In this document: piece by piece, positions 25,919 to 35,514 of the stretch
How positions within the stretch are numbered: position 1 is the stretch's first letter
Layout of the letters: each line of letters opens with the position of its first letter
Source: Cellulosimicrobium cellulans
GTDB taxonomy: Bacteria > Actinomycetota > Actinomycetes > Actinomycetales > Cellulomonadaceae
Assembly (NCBI RefSeq): GCF_024124905.1
Contig: NZ_JAMXST010000002.1
Span: forward strand, 310,001 to 374,000
Length of the DNA stretch: 64,000 nucleotides
Direction of reading: 5' to 3'
The notes under the pieces: generated by a model
Database searches by the model: none
The model's input: the letters and a program-made list of their open reading frames with translations, nothing else
Told to the model about the DNA's origin: nothing
Position numbers and translations under genes: made by a program

Positions 25919-26398
25919 ATGACCTCGACGACCCCCCTCGCGACACCCCGGATGTCGAACCCGGCCACGCTCCTCGACGGCGCCTCGGGTGCGATCTTCG
26001 CGCTCATGAAGGCAGCCCGCCAGACGGACCTGCCGCACTCGACGCTCGAGCTGGTGCACCTCCGGGTCAGCCAGATCAACGGCTGCAGCGTCTGCGTCGA
26101 CTCGGGCGTGCGGTCCGCGAAGCAGGCGGGCGAGACCGACGAGCGCCTCCACGCGGTGGTCGCGTGGCGCGAGACGCCGTACTTCACCGACGAGGAGCGC
26201 GCCGCGCTCGCGCTGGCGGAGAGCGTCACCCGGCTGGCCGACCGCCCGGACCCCGTCCCGGACGACGTGTGGGACGAGGCGGCGAGCTTCTTCGACGAGC
26301 GCCAGCTGGCGGCCCTGGTCGTCTACGTCGCGACGACCAACCTGTTCAACCGGCTCAACGCCACGACGCGTCAGCTCGCCGGCGCTTCCTGGGGCTGA
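25919..26398 (+). CDS. Carboxymuconolactone decarboxylase / AhpD-like protein
   Basis: A 159-residue protein of the AhpD-like superfamily. The redox motif is NGCSVCVDSG with Cys56 and Cys59 (CxxC); the His that follows in most AhpD-type members (CxxCxxxH) is not at the usual place, the sequence being CSVCVDSGV. Likely a peroxidase or thiol-disulfide protein, function unproven. ATG at 25919 with AAGGAGA 6 nt upstream. Followed after 51 nt by a DUF1801 gene, probably the same transcript. Confidence 0.82.
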   Translation: MTSTTPLATPRMSNPATLLDGASGAIFALMKAARQTDLPHSTLELVHLRVSQINGCSVCVDSGVRSAKQAGETDERLHAVVAWRETPYFTDEERAALALAESVTRLADRPDPVPDDVWDEAASFFDERQLAALVVYVATTNLFNRLNATTRQLAGASWG

Positions 26399-26449
26399 GC
26401 GCTCCCGACCCGATCAGACGACCTGCCCCGACACTCGAGAGGCACGACG

Positions 26450-26872
26450 ATGGCAGCTGTGCGAGACCAGAGATCCGTGAACGCCGACGAGGCGTCCGCA
26501 GGGAAGGAGATCGATGCGATCGTCGCCCACGCCGGCGGGTGGCGTGCGGAGACGCTCGCGCGTGTACGTCGGGTGATCCTCGACGCCGACCCGGGGATCG
26601 TGGAGGAGATCAAGTGGCGCAAGCCCTCGAAGCCGGAGGGCGTCCCCACGTGGGTGTGCCAGGGGAACGTCTGCATGGCGGACCTCCTGAAGCGAGCCGT
26701 GCGGCTGACCTTTCCCGCGGGGGCCCGGCTGGACGACCCGGCTCGCCTCTTCAACGCCCGGCTGGACGGCGCCACGGTCCGGGCGATCGACCTCGTCGAG
26801 GACGCGGAGATCGACGACGACGCGCTCCGCGAGCTCGTGCGTCGCGCGGTCGCCGAGAACCGGCGAGGGTGA
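26450..26872 (+). CDS. DUF1801 (YdhG-like) protein
   Basis: A 140-residue cytosolic protein with the DUF1801 core: ETLARVRRVILDADPGIVEEIKWRKPS, then VPTWVCQGNVCMADLLKRAVRLTFPAGA, and DDDALRELVRRAV near the end. The fold is related to iron-chaperone-like proteins; the role is unknown. ATG at 26450 with GAGAGG upstream. Confidence 0.85.
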   Translation: MAAVRDQRSVNADEASAGKEIDAIVAHAGGWRAETLARVRRVILDADPGIVEEIKWRKPSKPEGVPTWVCQGNVCMADLLKRAVRLTFPAGARLDDPARLFNARLDGATVRAIDLVEDAEIDDDALRELVRRAVAENRRG

Positions 26873-26902
26873 TCCAGAGCCTCAGTGCACACCTCTGGTG
26901 AA

Positions 26903-26925
26903 GTACTTGAATGATCGTTGAGTAC
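26903..26925. promoter_or_regulatory. Partial dyad operator upstream of membrane protein/winged-helix operon
   Basis: GTACTTGAA and TTGAGTAC flank a GATC centre as an imperfect inverted repeat, in an otherwise GC-rich region. It lies about 60 nt upstream of the chosen start at 26988. A binding site for the winged-helix regulator encoded at 27422 is the simplest reading. Confidence 0.45.
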
Positions 26926-26987
26926 ATGATTCCATGGCAAGCATGAGCTCGTCTCGTGCAGACACCCGTTCCCGAGCTGGAGGCATC

Positions 26988-27425
26988 GTGTCGACACCGG
27001 AGGACACCAGCGGTTCGTGGCCGTCGACAGCGGCGGAGGCCCTCGCCGCGGCCGACCAGGTCGGTCGCCGGATCCGCTCGCGCCGGCGGTGGTACGTCGT
27101 CGGCGCGCTCGTCATGGCGACCACCCTGACCGCGTTCACCGTCGCGCTGGCGTCGTGGCCGGAGCGTCTGGCCGAGGTGATCGTCCCCGGCCTCGTCGTC
27201 GTCGGCGCGACCCTCGCCCTCCTCGCGTGGTGCGGACGGACCGTCCCGGCCGCCGCCACGGCGGCGACGCAGCGCGCGCTCTTCCTCGGCGCCCTGCTCC
27301 TCGTCGTCGCGCTGCTCGTGATCCGGCTGGTCCTCCCCGAGGGCTTCTCCGGATGGGTCCTGCTCGTCGGTCTGCTGCCCGGCCTGCCCTTCCTCGAGCT
27401 CGCACGGCGGGTGAGCCGAGCGTGA
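26988..27425 (+). CDS. Small membrane protein, partner of winged-helix regulator
   Basis: A 145-residue protein with four predicted membrane segments (from about residue 35: WYVVGALVMATTLTAFTVAL; VIVPGLVVVGATLALLAW; ALFLGALLLVVALLVI; WVLLVGLLPGLPFLEL). The GTG at 26988 was chosen because GGAGG ends 4 nt upstream; an ATG at 26934 would add 18 residues but lacks a ribosome site. The stop overlaps the next gene (GTGA). Paired small membrane proteins and winged-helix regulators like this are common in actinobacteria; function unknown. Confidence 0.7.
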   Translation: MSTPEDTSGSWPSTAAEALAAADQVGRRIRSRRRWYVVGALVMATTLTAFTVALASWPERLAEVIVPGLVVVGATLALLAWCGRTVPAAATAATQRALFLGALLLVVALLVIRLVLPEGFSGWVLLVGLLPGLPFLELARRVSRA

Positions 27426-27751
27426 CGCACCCGCGTCATCGCCTCGACGACCTCATCCACTCGCCGGTCCGGCTCTCGGTCATGGCCGCGCTCCGCGCCG
27501 CGGACGCCGTCCACTTCGGGCTGCTCCGGGACACGCTGGAGGTCAGCGACTCCCTGCTGTCCAAGCACCTCGCCGCGCTGGAGTCGGCCGGCTACATCGA
27601 GGTCACGAAGGGCTATGCCGGACGTCGGCCCCGCACGTGGTACTCCCTCTCGTCGGAGGGCCGGGCCGCGTTCGACGCGTACGTCGTGGCGCTGCGCGAG
27701 ATCGTCGACGCGTCCGACCCCTCGGACCCGCTTCCTCGTTCCCCGGCGTGA
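27422..27751 (+). CDS. Winged-helix DNA-binding regulator
   Basis: A 109-residue single winged-helix domain: HRLDDLIHSPVRLSVMAAL, the recognition region VSDSLLSKHLAALESAGYIEV, and the wing KGYAGRRPRTWYSLSSEGR. It fits the HTH_34-type family (MarR/ArsR-like, no ligand domain). GTG start in the stop of the membrane protein gene. Likely an autorepressor through the dyad at 26903-26925. Confidence 0.83.
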   Translation: MTHPRHRLDDLIHSPVRLSVMAALRAADAVHFGLLRDTLEVSDSLLSKHLAALESAGYIEVTKGYAGRRPRTWYSLSSEGRAAFDAYVVALREIVDASDPSDPLPRSPA

Positions 27752-28173
27752 GGCGGCGCATGCCTGTCGTGCCCCGGACCGCGGAGCGCCCCGTCGTCGC
27801 CCGGCGCGGCGGTCCGCCGTGCGCGGCGCTGCGGGCGATGCGCTCCGGCCGATCCGAAGACCGGTGAACGCCCGCCGCATCGTGAGACGCGGCGGGCGTC
27901 GTCGCCTCGCTCGGCGGCGCGTTTCACGCGTGTTTCTCTGCCGTCTCGGGGTGGCGACGCGCCCGTACCAGCCAGTATCAACTCGATAACGATCGACCGC
28001 AGCAACCGGGCAAGGGGGAGAAGCGTCGCAACTTGCTGGGTAGCGTTGCCTCAAACCGTGGTGGGCATTCCCGTCCACGCGCACCGACACCAACCGGGCG
28101 CGCGGGAGACGGGGCGGCCGGGGGGCGAACGACGCCCGTCCGTCCGCGCCCACCATCCCTTGGAGGAGGAACA
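27752..28173 (+). promoter_or_regulatory. 422-bp intergenic region upstream of peptide ABC system
   Basis: Contains the terminator hairpin described separately, then a moderately AT-richer stretch (GTATCAACTCGATAACGATC around 27973-27992) and a TAGCGT box at 28041-28046 that may be the -10 of the binding-protein gene. No convincing ORF or known RNA element was seen. Confidence 0.35.
27868..27899. terminator. Terminator after winged-helix gene
   Basis: 11-bp perfect stem, 27868-27878 with 27889-27899, loop 10 nt. Confidence 0.6.
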
Positions 28174-30027
28174 TTGAAGATCAGGCGCACGAGTGCCGCC
28201 CTTGCGGTGACGGTCACCGGGGCACTGCTGTTCTCGGCGTGCAGCGGCACGTCGGGTGACGGCAACACCGAGACCGACGACTCCGGCATCAACACCGAGT
28301 CCGCCGTCACCGTCGCGTGGGAGGCGCCCCTCAACGAGCTCAACCTGAGCTCCGCGAACGGCAACGCGACGCAGAACGCGGTCATCAACTACATGCTCAA
28401 CGCGGGCTTCAACTACTACGACGCCGACCTGAACCTCGTCCAGGACGAGTCGTTCGGCACGTACAAGAAGGTGTCCGACGACCCGCTGACGATCGAGTAC
28501 ACCGTCGGGGACGACACGAAGTGGTCTGACGGCACCCCGTTCGACGCGACCGACATCCTCCTCGAGTGGGCCGGTTCCGGGACCAACCTCAACACGGTCC
28601 AGGCGGAGACCGACGAAGAGGGCAACGTCACCAACCAGGACGCGGTGGACGCCGGTGTCTACTTCGACGGCAGCTCGCCGGGCGTGGCGCTCATCCAGGA
28701 CACCCCGACGATCAGCGACGACGGCAAGACCATCACGATGGTCTACTCGAAGCCGTTCGGTGACTGGGAGCTGAACTTCACCAACCAGTTCGTCCCCGCG
28801 CACGTCGTCGGCCAGAAGGCCCTCGGCATCGAGGACGCGCAGGAGGCCAAGGACGCCGTCCGCGACGCCATCGTCAACAACGACGTCGCCGCGCTGTCGA
28901 AGATCTCGGCGTTCTGGAACTCGGGCTTCGAGTTCGTCAAGATGCCGGACGACCCGGCGCTGACGGTCTCGACGGGCCCGTACACGCTCGACGCGTACGA
29001 GGAGAACCAGTTCCTCACGCTCAAGGCGAACCCCGACTTCGCGGGCCAGAACAAGGCCTCGATCGACACGGTCACGGTCCGCTACATCGACGACCCGATG
29101 GCCCAGGTCCAGGCGCTGCAGAACGGTGAGGTCGACCTCATCGGCCCGCAGGCGTCCGCCGACGTCCGCACGGCGCTCGAGGCGCTCGACGGCATCGAGA
29201 CCCGCTCGGGCATCGAGGGCACGTACGAGCACGTCGACCTGGTCTTCCAGAACGGCGGTCCGTTCGACCCGGCGACCTACGGTGGCGACGCGGAGAAGGC
29301 CAAGGCCGTCCGCCAGGCGTTCCTGCTGACGATCCCGCGCCAGACGATCGTCGACAACCTCATCAAGCCGCTCAACCCGGACGCCGAGGTGCGCAACTCG
29401 AACATCCTCATCCCCGGCTCGCCGAACTACGACCAGATGGTCGCGGAGAACGGCTCGGCGGAGTACCCGAACGAGGGTGACATCGCCAAGGCGCAGCAGC
29501 TGCTCGCCGACGCGGGCGTCGCGACGCCGATCAACGTGCGCTTCGCCTACAACAACGAGAACACGCGCCGTGTGAACGAGCTCGCGCTCATCACGGACAC
29601 CGCCACCCAGGCCGGGTTCACGATCGTCGACACGGGCCGCCCGGCCGCCGAGTGGGGCACGCTGCTCCAGTCCGGCCAGGACCAGTACGACGCCTCGCTC
29701 TTCGGCTGGCAGTCGACCTCGACCGCCGTCACCGAGTCGGACGCCAACTTCCGCTGGTCGCCGACGCCGGGCATCAACAACTACGGCCAGTACAACAACC
29801 CGGCCGTGGACGCCGCGCTGGACAAGCTCCAGGTCTCGACCGACCCCGAGGAGCAGTTCCAGCTCCAGCTCGAGGTCGAGAAGAACCTGTGGGCGGACGC
29901 CTTCGGTGTGACGATCTTCCAGTTCCCGGCCATCCAGGGCTGGAACGACGGCCTGAAGGGTGTCGAGCCGATCACGATCAGCCCGACCATCTTCCACGGC
30001 TTCTGGAACTGGTCGTTCGAGGGCTGA
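28174..30027 (+). CDS. Peptide ABC transporter substrate-binding lipoprotein (family 5, DppA/OppA-like)
   Basis: Captures peptides or similar solutes outside the membrane. The 617-residue product begins KIRRTSAALAVTVTGALLFSAC, a lipoprotein signal with lipobox FSAC. The mature protein has the family 5 features TIEYTVGDDTKWSDGTPFDATDILLEW, STGPYTLDAYEENQFLTLKANPDF and VRQAFLLTIPRQTIVDNLI. TTG start at 28174 preceded by GGAGGAGGA, which fixes the start. Downstream genes encode two permeases and a fused ATPase. Confidence 0.9.
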   Translation: MKIRRTSAALAVTVTGALLFSACSGTSGDGNTETDDSGINTESAVTVAWEAPLNELNLSSANGNATQNAVINYMLNAGFNYYDADLNLVQDESFGTYKKVSDDPLTIEYTVGDDTKWSDGTPFDATDILLEWAGSGTNLNTVQAETDEEGNVTNQDAVDAGVYFDGSSPGVALIQDTPTISDDGKTITMVYSKPFGDWELNFTNQFVPAHVVGQKALGIEDAQEAKDAVRDAIVNNDVAALSKISAFWNSGFEFVKMPDDPALTVSTGPYTLDAYEENQFLTLKANPDFAGQNKASIDTVTVRYIDDPMAQVQALQNGEVDLIGPQASADVRTALEALDGIETRSGIEGTYEHVDLVFQNGGPFDPATYGGDAEKAKAVRQAFLLTIPRQTIVDNLIKPLNPDAEVRNSNILIPGSPNYDQMVAENGSAEYPNEGDIAKAQQLLADAGVATPINVRFAYNNENTRRVNELALITDTATQAGFTIVDTGRPAAEWGTLLQSGQDQYDASLFGWQSTSTAVTESDANFRWSPTPGINNYGQYNNPAVDAALDKLQVSTDPEEQFQLQLEVEKNLWADAFGVTIFQFPAIQGWNDGLKGVEPITISPTIFHGFWNWSFEG

Positions 30028-30047
30028 CAGCCCTGACCGCCTGACGT

Positions 30048-30137
30048 GGCCCGTCGTCGTCCGCGAGGACGACGGCGGGCCCGTCCGGACGTGAGAGACC
30101 GGGGGTCTCGACGGCCCGCCCGTCGAGGCCCCCGGTC
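30048..30137. terminator. Two tandem hairpins after the binding-protein gene
   Basis: 30048-30062 pairs with 30067-30081 (15 bp, one wobble), and 30097-30114 pairs with 30120-30137 (18 bp, one wobble). They separate the highly expressed binding-protein gene from the permease genes, probably as an attenuating or RNA-stabilising element. Confidence 0.65.
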
Positions 30138-30216
30138 CTCGCGTGCTCCCGTCCCCGACGTCCTGACACCGCGGCGTCCCGTGCCCCTCGGTTCACGATC
30201 ACGCGAGACCCACGCG

Positions 30217-30222
30217 TAGAAT
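30217..30222 (+). promoter_or_regulatory. Candidate -10 box upstream of dppB-like gene
   Basis: TAGAAT about 50 nt before the permease start at 30274, downstream of the tandem hairpins. It would allow separate transcription of the membrane genes. Confidence 0.4.
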
Positions 30223-30273
30223 CGACCGGCCCCAGACCCGGGGTCCCTACCGACCAGCGAGGTAAGACCTCCG

Positions 30274-31803
30274 ATGTTCTCCTTCATCTCGCGGCGTGTG
30301 CTGGCAGGGTTGGCGACCCTCCTCGTGTCCACGTTCGCGATGTTCCTGCTCGTCAGCGCCGCGATCCGGCCGTACATCTTCATGGATCTCGAGGGCAGCA
30401 CCAACCCCAACAAGGCGCAGCTGATCGAACAGCGCACGATCGACCTCGACCTGCACACGAACGTCGTCATCCGCTACTTCAAGTGGCTCGGCGACTTCGT
30501 GCAGGGGGATCTCGGCGTCGCGTGGCGCTCCGGCCAGCAGGTCACGGCCCTGCTCCAGGGCGCCGTGATCTCGACCATCCAGCTCGTCGCCGCAGCAACG
30601 GTGCTCGCGGTCGTCTTCGGCGTCATGGTCGGCATCGTCAGCGCGCTGCGTCAGTACAGCACCTTCGACTACCTGACGATCTTCGTCTCGTTCGTCCTGT
30701 ACTCGCTCCCGGCCTTCTGGGTCGCCGTCCTGCTCAAGCAGTGGGGCGCGATCGGCTTCAACGACTTCCTCCGGGACCCCAACCTCTCGATCCTCGCGAT
30801 CGCCGTGGTCGGCGTGATCATCGGTCTGCTGTGGTCGCTCGCGTTCGGGGGGACCGCACGACGCCGTGCGACGGTCTTCGGCATGGGCTTCGCCGCGAGC
30901 GCGCTCGCGCTGCTCTACCTCCAGCTCTCGGGCTGGTGGGCCGAGCCGAACCTCGGTCCCGTGATCATCGTCGTCACCGGCACCGCCCTCGCGTTCGCGA
31001 TCACCGCGCTCGTCTCGGGCCTGCAGAACCGTCGCGCGCTCTACGCCGCTCTCACCACGGTCGTCGTCGGGGTCGTCGTCTACTTCCCGATCCAGTCCGT
31101 GCTCCGCCAGGTCGACAACTGGTGGCTCGTCCTCGTCCTCGCCGTCGTCACGGTCGCCGTCGGCATCGGGATCGGGTTCGCGTGGGGCGGCCCGGACAAG
31201 GGCGTGTCGGCGCGTGCTGCGGCGATCACGGCGTTCCTCGTGGGGTCGATGATCTTCGTCGACAAGGTGATGTCCGTGTGGCCCGCCTACTTCGCCGCCC
31301 CGGCGATCAACGGCCGGCCCATCCCGACGATCGGCAACAGCACGCCGAACCTCGGCGGCAACTTCTGGGTGCAGGTCCTGGACCAGTACACGCACCTGCT
31401 GCTCCCGACGATCGCGCTCGTGCTCATCCAGTTCGCCGGCTACACGCGGTACTCGCGCGCGAGCATGCTCGAGGTGATGAGCCAGGACTACATCCGCACG
31501 GCGCGCGCCAAGGGCCTGCCCGAGCGGACCGTCGTCATGCGGCACGGGTTCCGCAACACGCTCATCCCGCTCGCGACGATCGTCCCGATCGACGTCATCA
31601 CGCTGCTGGGCGGCGCGATCATCACCGAGAAGGTCTTCGGCCGGCCCGGCATGGGCCTGCTCTTCCTGAACTCGCTGCAACGAGGCGAGATCGATCCCGT
31701 CATGGCCTATCTCGTCATCGTCGCGGCCCTCGCCATCATCGCCAACATCGTGGCTGACCTCATCTACGCAGCCCTCGACCCGCGGATCCGGGTGAACGCA
31801 TGA
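30274..31803 (+). CDS. Peptide ABC transporter permease, DppB-like, with large membrane insert
   Basis: Membrane subunit of the dipeptide/oligopeptide importer. It is 509 residues, well above the usual ~310-340. The N-terminal part (MFSFISRRVLAGLATLLVST; GDFVQGDLGVAWRSGQQV; TFDYLTIFVSFVLYSLPAFWVAVLL) and C-terminal part (YTRYSRASMLEVMSQDYIRTARAKGL; GRPGMGLLFLNSLQRGE) are standard, including the EAA-type loop. Between them, residues ~165-370 form an extra block with about six hydrophobic segments. ATG at 30274 with GAGGTAAG upstream. The stop overlaps dppC (ATGA). Confidence 0.88.
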   Translation: MFSFISRRVLAGLATLLVSTFAMFLLVSAAIRPYIFMDLEGSTNPNKAQLIEQRTIDLDLHTNVVIRYFKWLGDFVQGDLGVAWRSGQQVTALLQGAVISTIQLVAAATVLAVVFGVMVGIVSALRQYSTFDYLTIFVSFVLYSLPAFWVAVLLKQWGAIGFNDFLRDPNLSILAIAVVGVIIGLLWSLAFGGTARRRATVFGMGFAASALALLYLQLSGWWAEPNLGPVIIVVTGTALAFAITALVSGLQNRRALYAALTTVVVGVVVYFPIQSVLRQVDNWWLVLVLAVVTVAVGIGIGFAWGGPDKGVSARAAAITAFLVGSMIFVDKVMSVWPAYFAAPAINGRPIPTIGNSTPNLGGNFWVQVLDQYTHLLLPTIALVLIQFAGYTRYSRASMLEVMSQDYIRTARAKGLPERTVVMRHGFRNTLIPLATIVPIDVITLLGGAIITEKVFGRPGMGLLFLNSLQRGEIDPVMAYLVIVAALAIIANIVADLIYAALDPRIRVNA

Positions 31804-32837
31804 GCAACACACCGAACGACGCGTCGCAGAGCGGCGCGCTCGAGAACCAGATCGAGCTGCTCGAGGTGGAGGGCCTGTCGCAGGGCCAGATCGTCCGGCG
31901 GCGCTTCTTCCACCACAAGGGCGCGGTCGTCGCGCTCGTCGTCCTCGTCGGCATCGTGCTGCTCGCGGTGACGTCGATCGGCGTCGCGGGCTGGAACGGC
32001 TGGTACGCCTACAAGGCGACCGGCCAGGGCTCGACGTACCCGCTCGTCAACGGCGGTGCGCCGTCGGCCGAGCACATCTTCGGCCAGGACGAGGCGGGCC
32101 GCGACGTGTTCGCGCGCGTCATGCTGGGTACCCAGACGTCGCTCCTCGTGGTGCTCTCCGTCGGCGTCATCTCGACCGTGGCGGGCATCCTCTTCGGGGC
32201 GCTCTCCGGGTTCTTCCGCGGCCGCGTGGACTCCTGGCTCATGCGGTTCACCGACCTCATCATCACGATGCCGGTCATCGTCATCGGCGCGGTGCTCGCC
32301 CTGCTCTCCGGGGGGAGCAACCCGCTCATCCTGGGTGCGTTCCTCGGTCTGGTGCTGTGGCCGCCGCTCGCGCGTCTGGTGCGCGGCGAGTTCCTCTCGC
32401 TGCGCGAGCGCGAGTTCGTCGACGCCGCGCGCGTCGCGGGGGCGAGCAGCAGCCGGATCATCTTCAAGCACATGCTGCCCAACGCCGTCGGCGTGATCAT
32501 CGTCAACGTGACGCTGCTCATGAGCTCGGCGATCCTCCTGGAGACGGCGCTCAGCTACCTGGGCGTCGGCATCCAGAACCCGGCGACCTCGCTCGGCAAG
32601 CTCATCAGCGACTACCAGGAGGCGTTCGCGACGCGACCGTGGCTGTTCTGGTGGCCGGGCCTGTTCATCGTCGCGATCGCGCTGTGCGTCAACTTCATCG
32701 GCGACGGCCTGCGCGACGCGTTCGACCCGCGCCAGAAGCGCATCCCGTCGGAGCGCAAGATGGCCCGTGCGCAGCGCGTCGCACGTCCGACCGCCACCGC
32801 CACGCCGGGCGCGACCGGTGAGGCCGGGGCGAGCTGA
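31800..32837 (+). CDS. Peptide ABC transporter permease, DppC-like
   Basis: Second membrane subunit, 345 residues. It has a short N-terminal cytoplasmic region, a first membrane helix (GAVVALVVLVGIVLLAV), an extracellular region with FGQDEAGRDVFARVMLGTQTSL typical of DppC/OppC, and the EAA loop REFVDAARVAGASSSRIIFKHMLPN. The C-terminal 35 residues are basic and Ala/Thr-rich. Its ATG lies in the dppB stop. Confidence 0.92.
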   Translation: MSNTPNDASQSGALENQIELLEVEGLSQGQIVRRRFFHHKGAVVALVVLVGIVLLAVTSIGVAGWNGWYAYKATGQGSTYPLVNGGAPSAEHIFGQDEAGRDVFARVMLGTQTSLLVVLSVGVISTVAGILFGALSGFFRGRVDSWLMRFTDLIITMPVIVIGAVLALLSGGSNPLILGAFLGLVLWPPLARLVRGEFLSLREREFVDAARVAGASSSRIIFKHMLPNAVGVIIVNVTLLMSSAILLETALSYLGVGIQNPATSLGKLISDYQEAFATRPWLFWWPGLFIVAIALCVNFIGDGLRDAFDPRQKRIPSERKMARAQRVARPTATATPGATGEAGAS

Positions 32838-32858
32838 TGACCGCCGTCGTCGCCGCCC

Positions 32859-32885
32859 GCCCGAGAGGTCGTGGACCTCTCGGGC
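32859..32885. terminator. Bidirectional terminator after dppC
   Basis: Perfect 12-bp stem (32859-32870 with 32874-32885), loop GTG, between dppC and the convergent PH-domain gene. Confidence 0.7.
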
Positions 32886-32902
32886 AGGGCGGCGCGCCGC
32901 GG

Positions 32903-33481
32903 TCAGGCGGTGAGCACCACGACCGTCCCCGCGACGAGCGCGCACAGAACGGCGAGCTGCACGACGTGCCACATCGTGCGCGCGCCGGGTGCGCCCGGCA
33001 CCGCACGGTCGAGGTGGCCGGCGGCCACGAGCAGGCCGTGCCGCTGCGTCACGGCCTCGGCGACGGTCTCGGCGTTCGCGCCGGTGACCACCCGCTCGCG
33101 GTCCACGGGGTGTCTCCGAGAGCTGCGCAGCCAGCGGGCCGACCCGCTCGACCGGGGCGCCGCCCAGGCGGTCACGCGACCGCCGGTGTAGCGCACCTCG
33201 AGCGAGTAGCGAGTCTCGACGCCCTCGTACGCGGTCCACGGCACGTGGACGGTGCGGGTGACGTTGCGGACCTCGACCCCGCCGTCGGACACCTCGACGG
33301 CGGGACGCCAGAACAGCATCCAGACGAGGTACGTCACGAGCGCGGCGGGCACGAGAGCTCCCACGACCGCGCCGACGTCCCCCGTCAGGGCCGTGCTCAC
33401 GCCCAGCGCGACGGCGACGGCGCCCGTCGCCACCGTGAGGACTCGGCCGTACGTCGAACGGAAGACCAGCGTGGGACCCAT
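32903..33481 (-). CDS. PH domain-like membrane protein
   Basis: A 192-residue protein with two N-terminal membrane helices (residues ~12-50), a bacterial PH-like domain (RPAVEVSDGGVEVRNVTRTVHVPWTAYEGVETRYSLE...) and a C-terminal membrane helix. The ATG at 33479-33481 is used; an upstream in-frame ATG adds 19 residues. It lies in opposite orientation between the permease genes and the ATPase gene of the peptide importer, separated from dppC by a terminator. Function unknown. Confidence 0.7.
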   Translation of the reverse strand: MGPTLVFRSTYGRVLTVATGAVAVALGVSTALTGDVGAVVGALVPAALVTYLVWMLFWRPAVEVSDGGVEVRNVTRTVHVPWTAYEGVETRYSLEVRYTGGRVTAWAAPRSSGSARWLRSSRRHPVDRERVVTGANAETVAEAVTQRHGLLVAAGHLDRAVPGAPGARTMWHVVQLAVLCALVAGTVVVLTA

Positions 33482-33546
33482 GCGCCCATGCTCGCAGAGT
33501 CGCGGCGCCACGAGCGCCGGCTCCAGCAGGAAGGACACTGATCAGC

Positions 33547-35379
<1,833 letters not shown>

Positions 35380-35432
35380 CGGCGCTACCCACCTCCGGTG
35401 GCGCGGCGGATGCCGCGCGACCGACGACACCG

Positions 35433-35473
35433 ACGCCCCGGCGCGGCCACGTTCGTGGCCCGCGCCGGGGCGT
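35433..35473. terminator. Terminator after dppDF-like gene
   Basis: 35433-35450 pairs with 35455-35473 with one bulged C; loop GTTC. It lies 54 nt after the ATPase stop. Confidence 0.65.
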
Positions 35474-35514
35474 TCCGGTTGCCGGGCGCGGGGTGCGCGG
35501 CAAGCCTGGGACGC

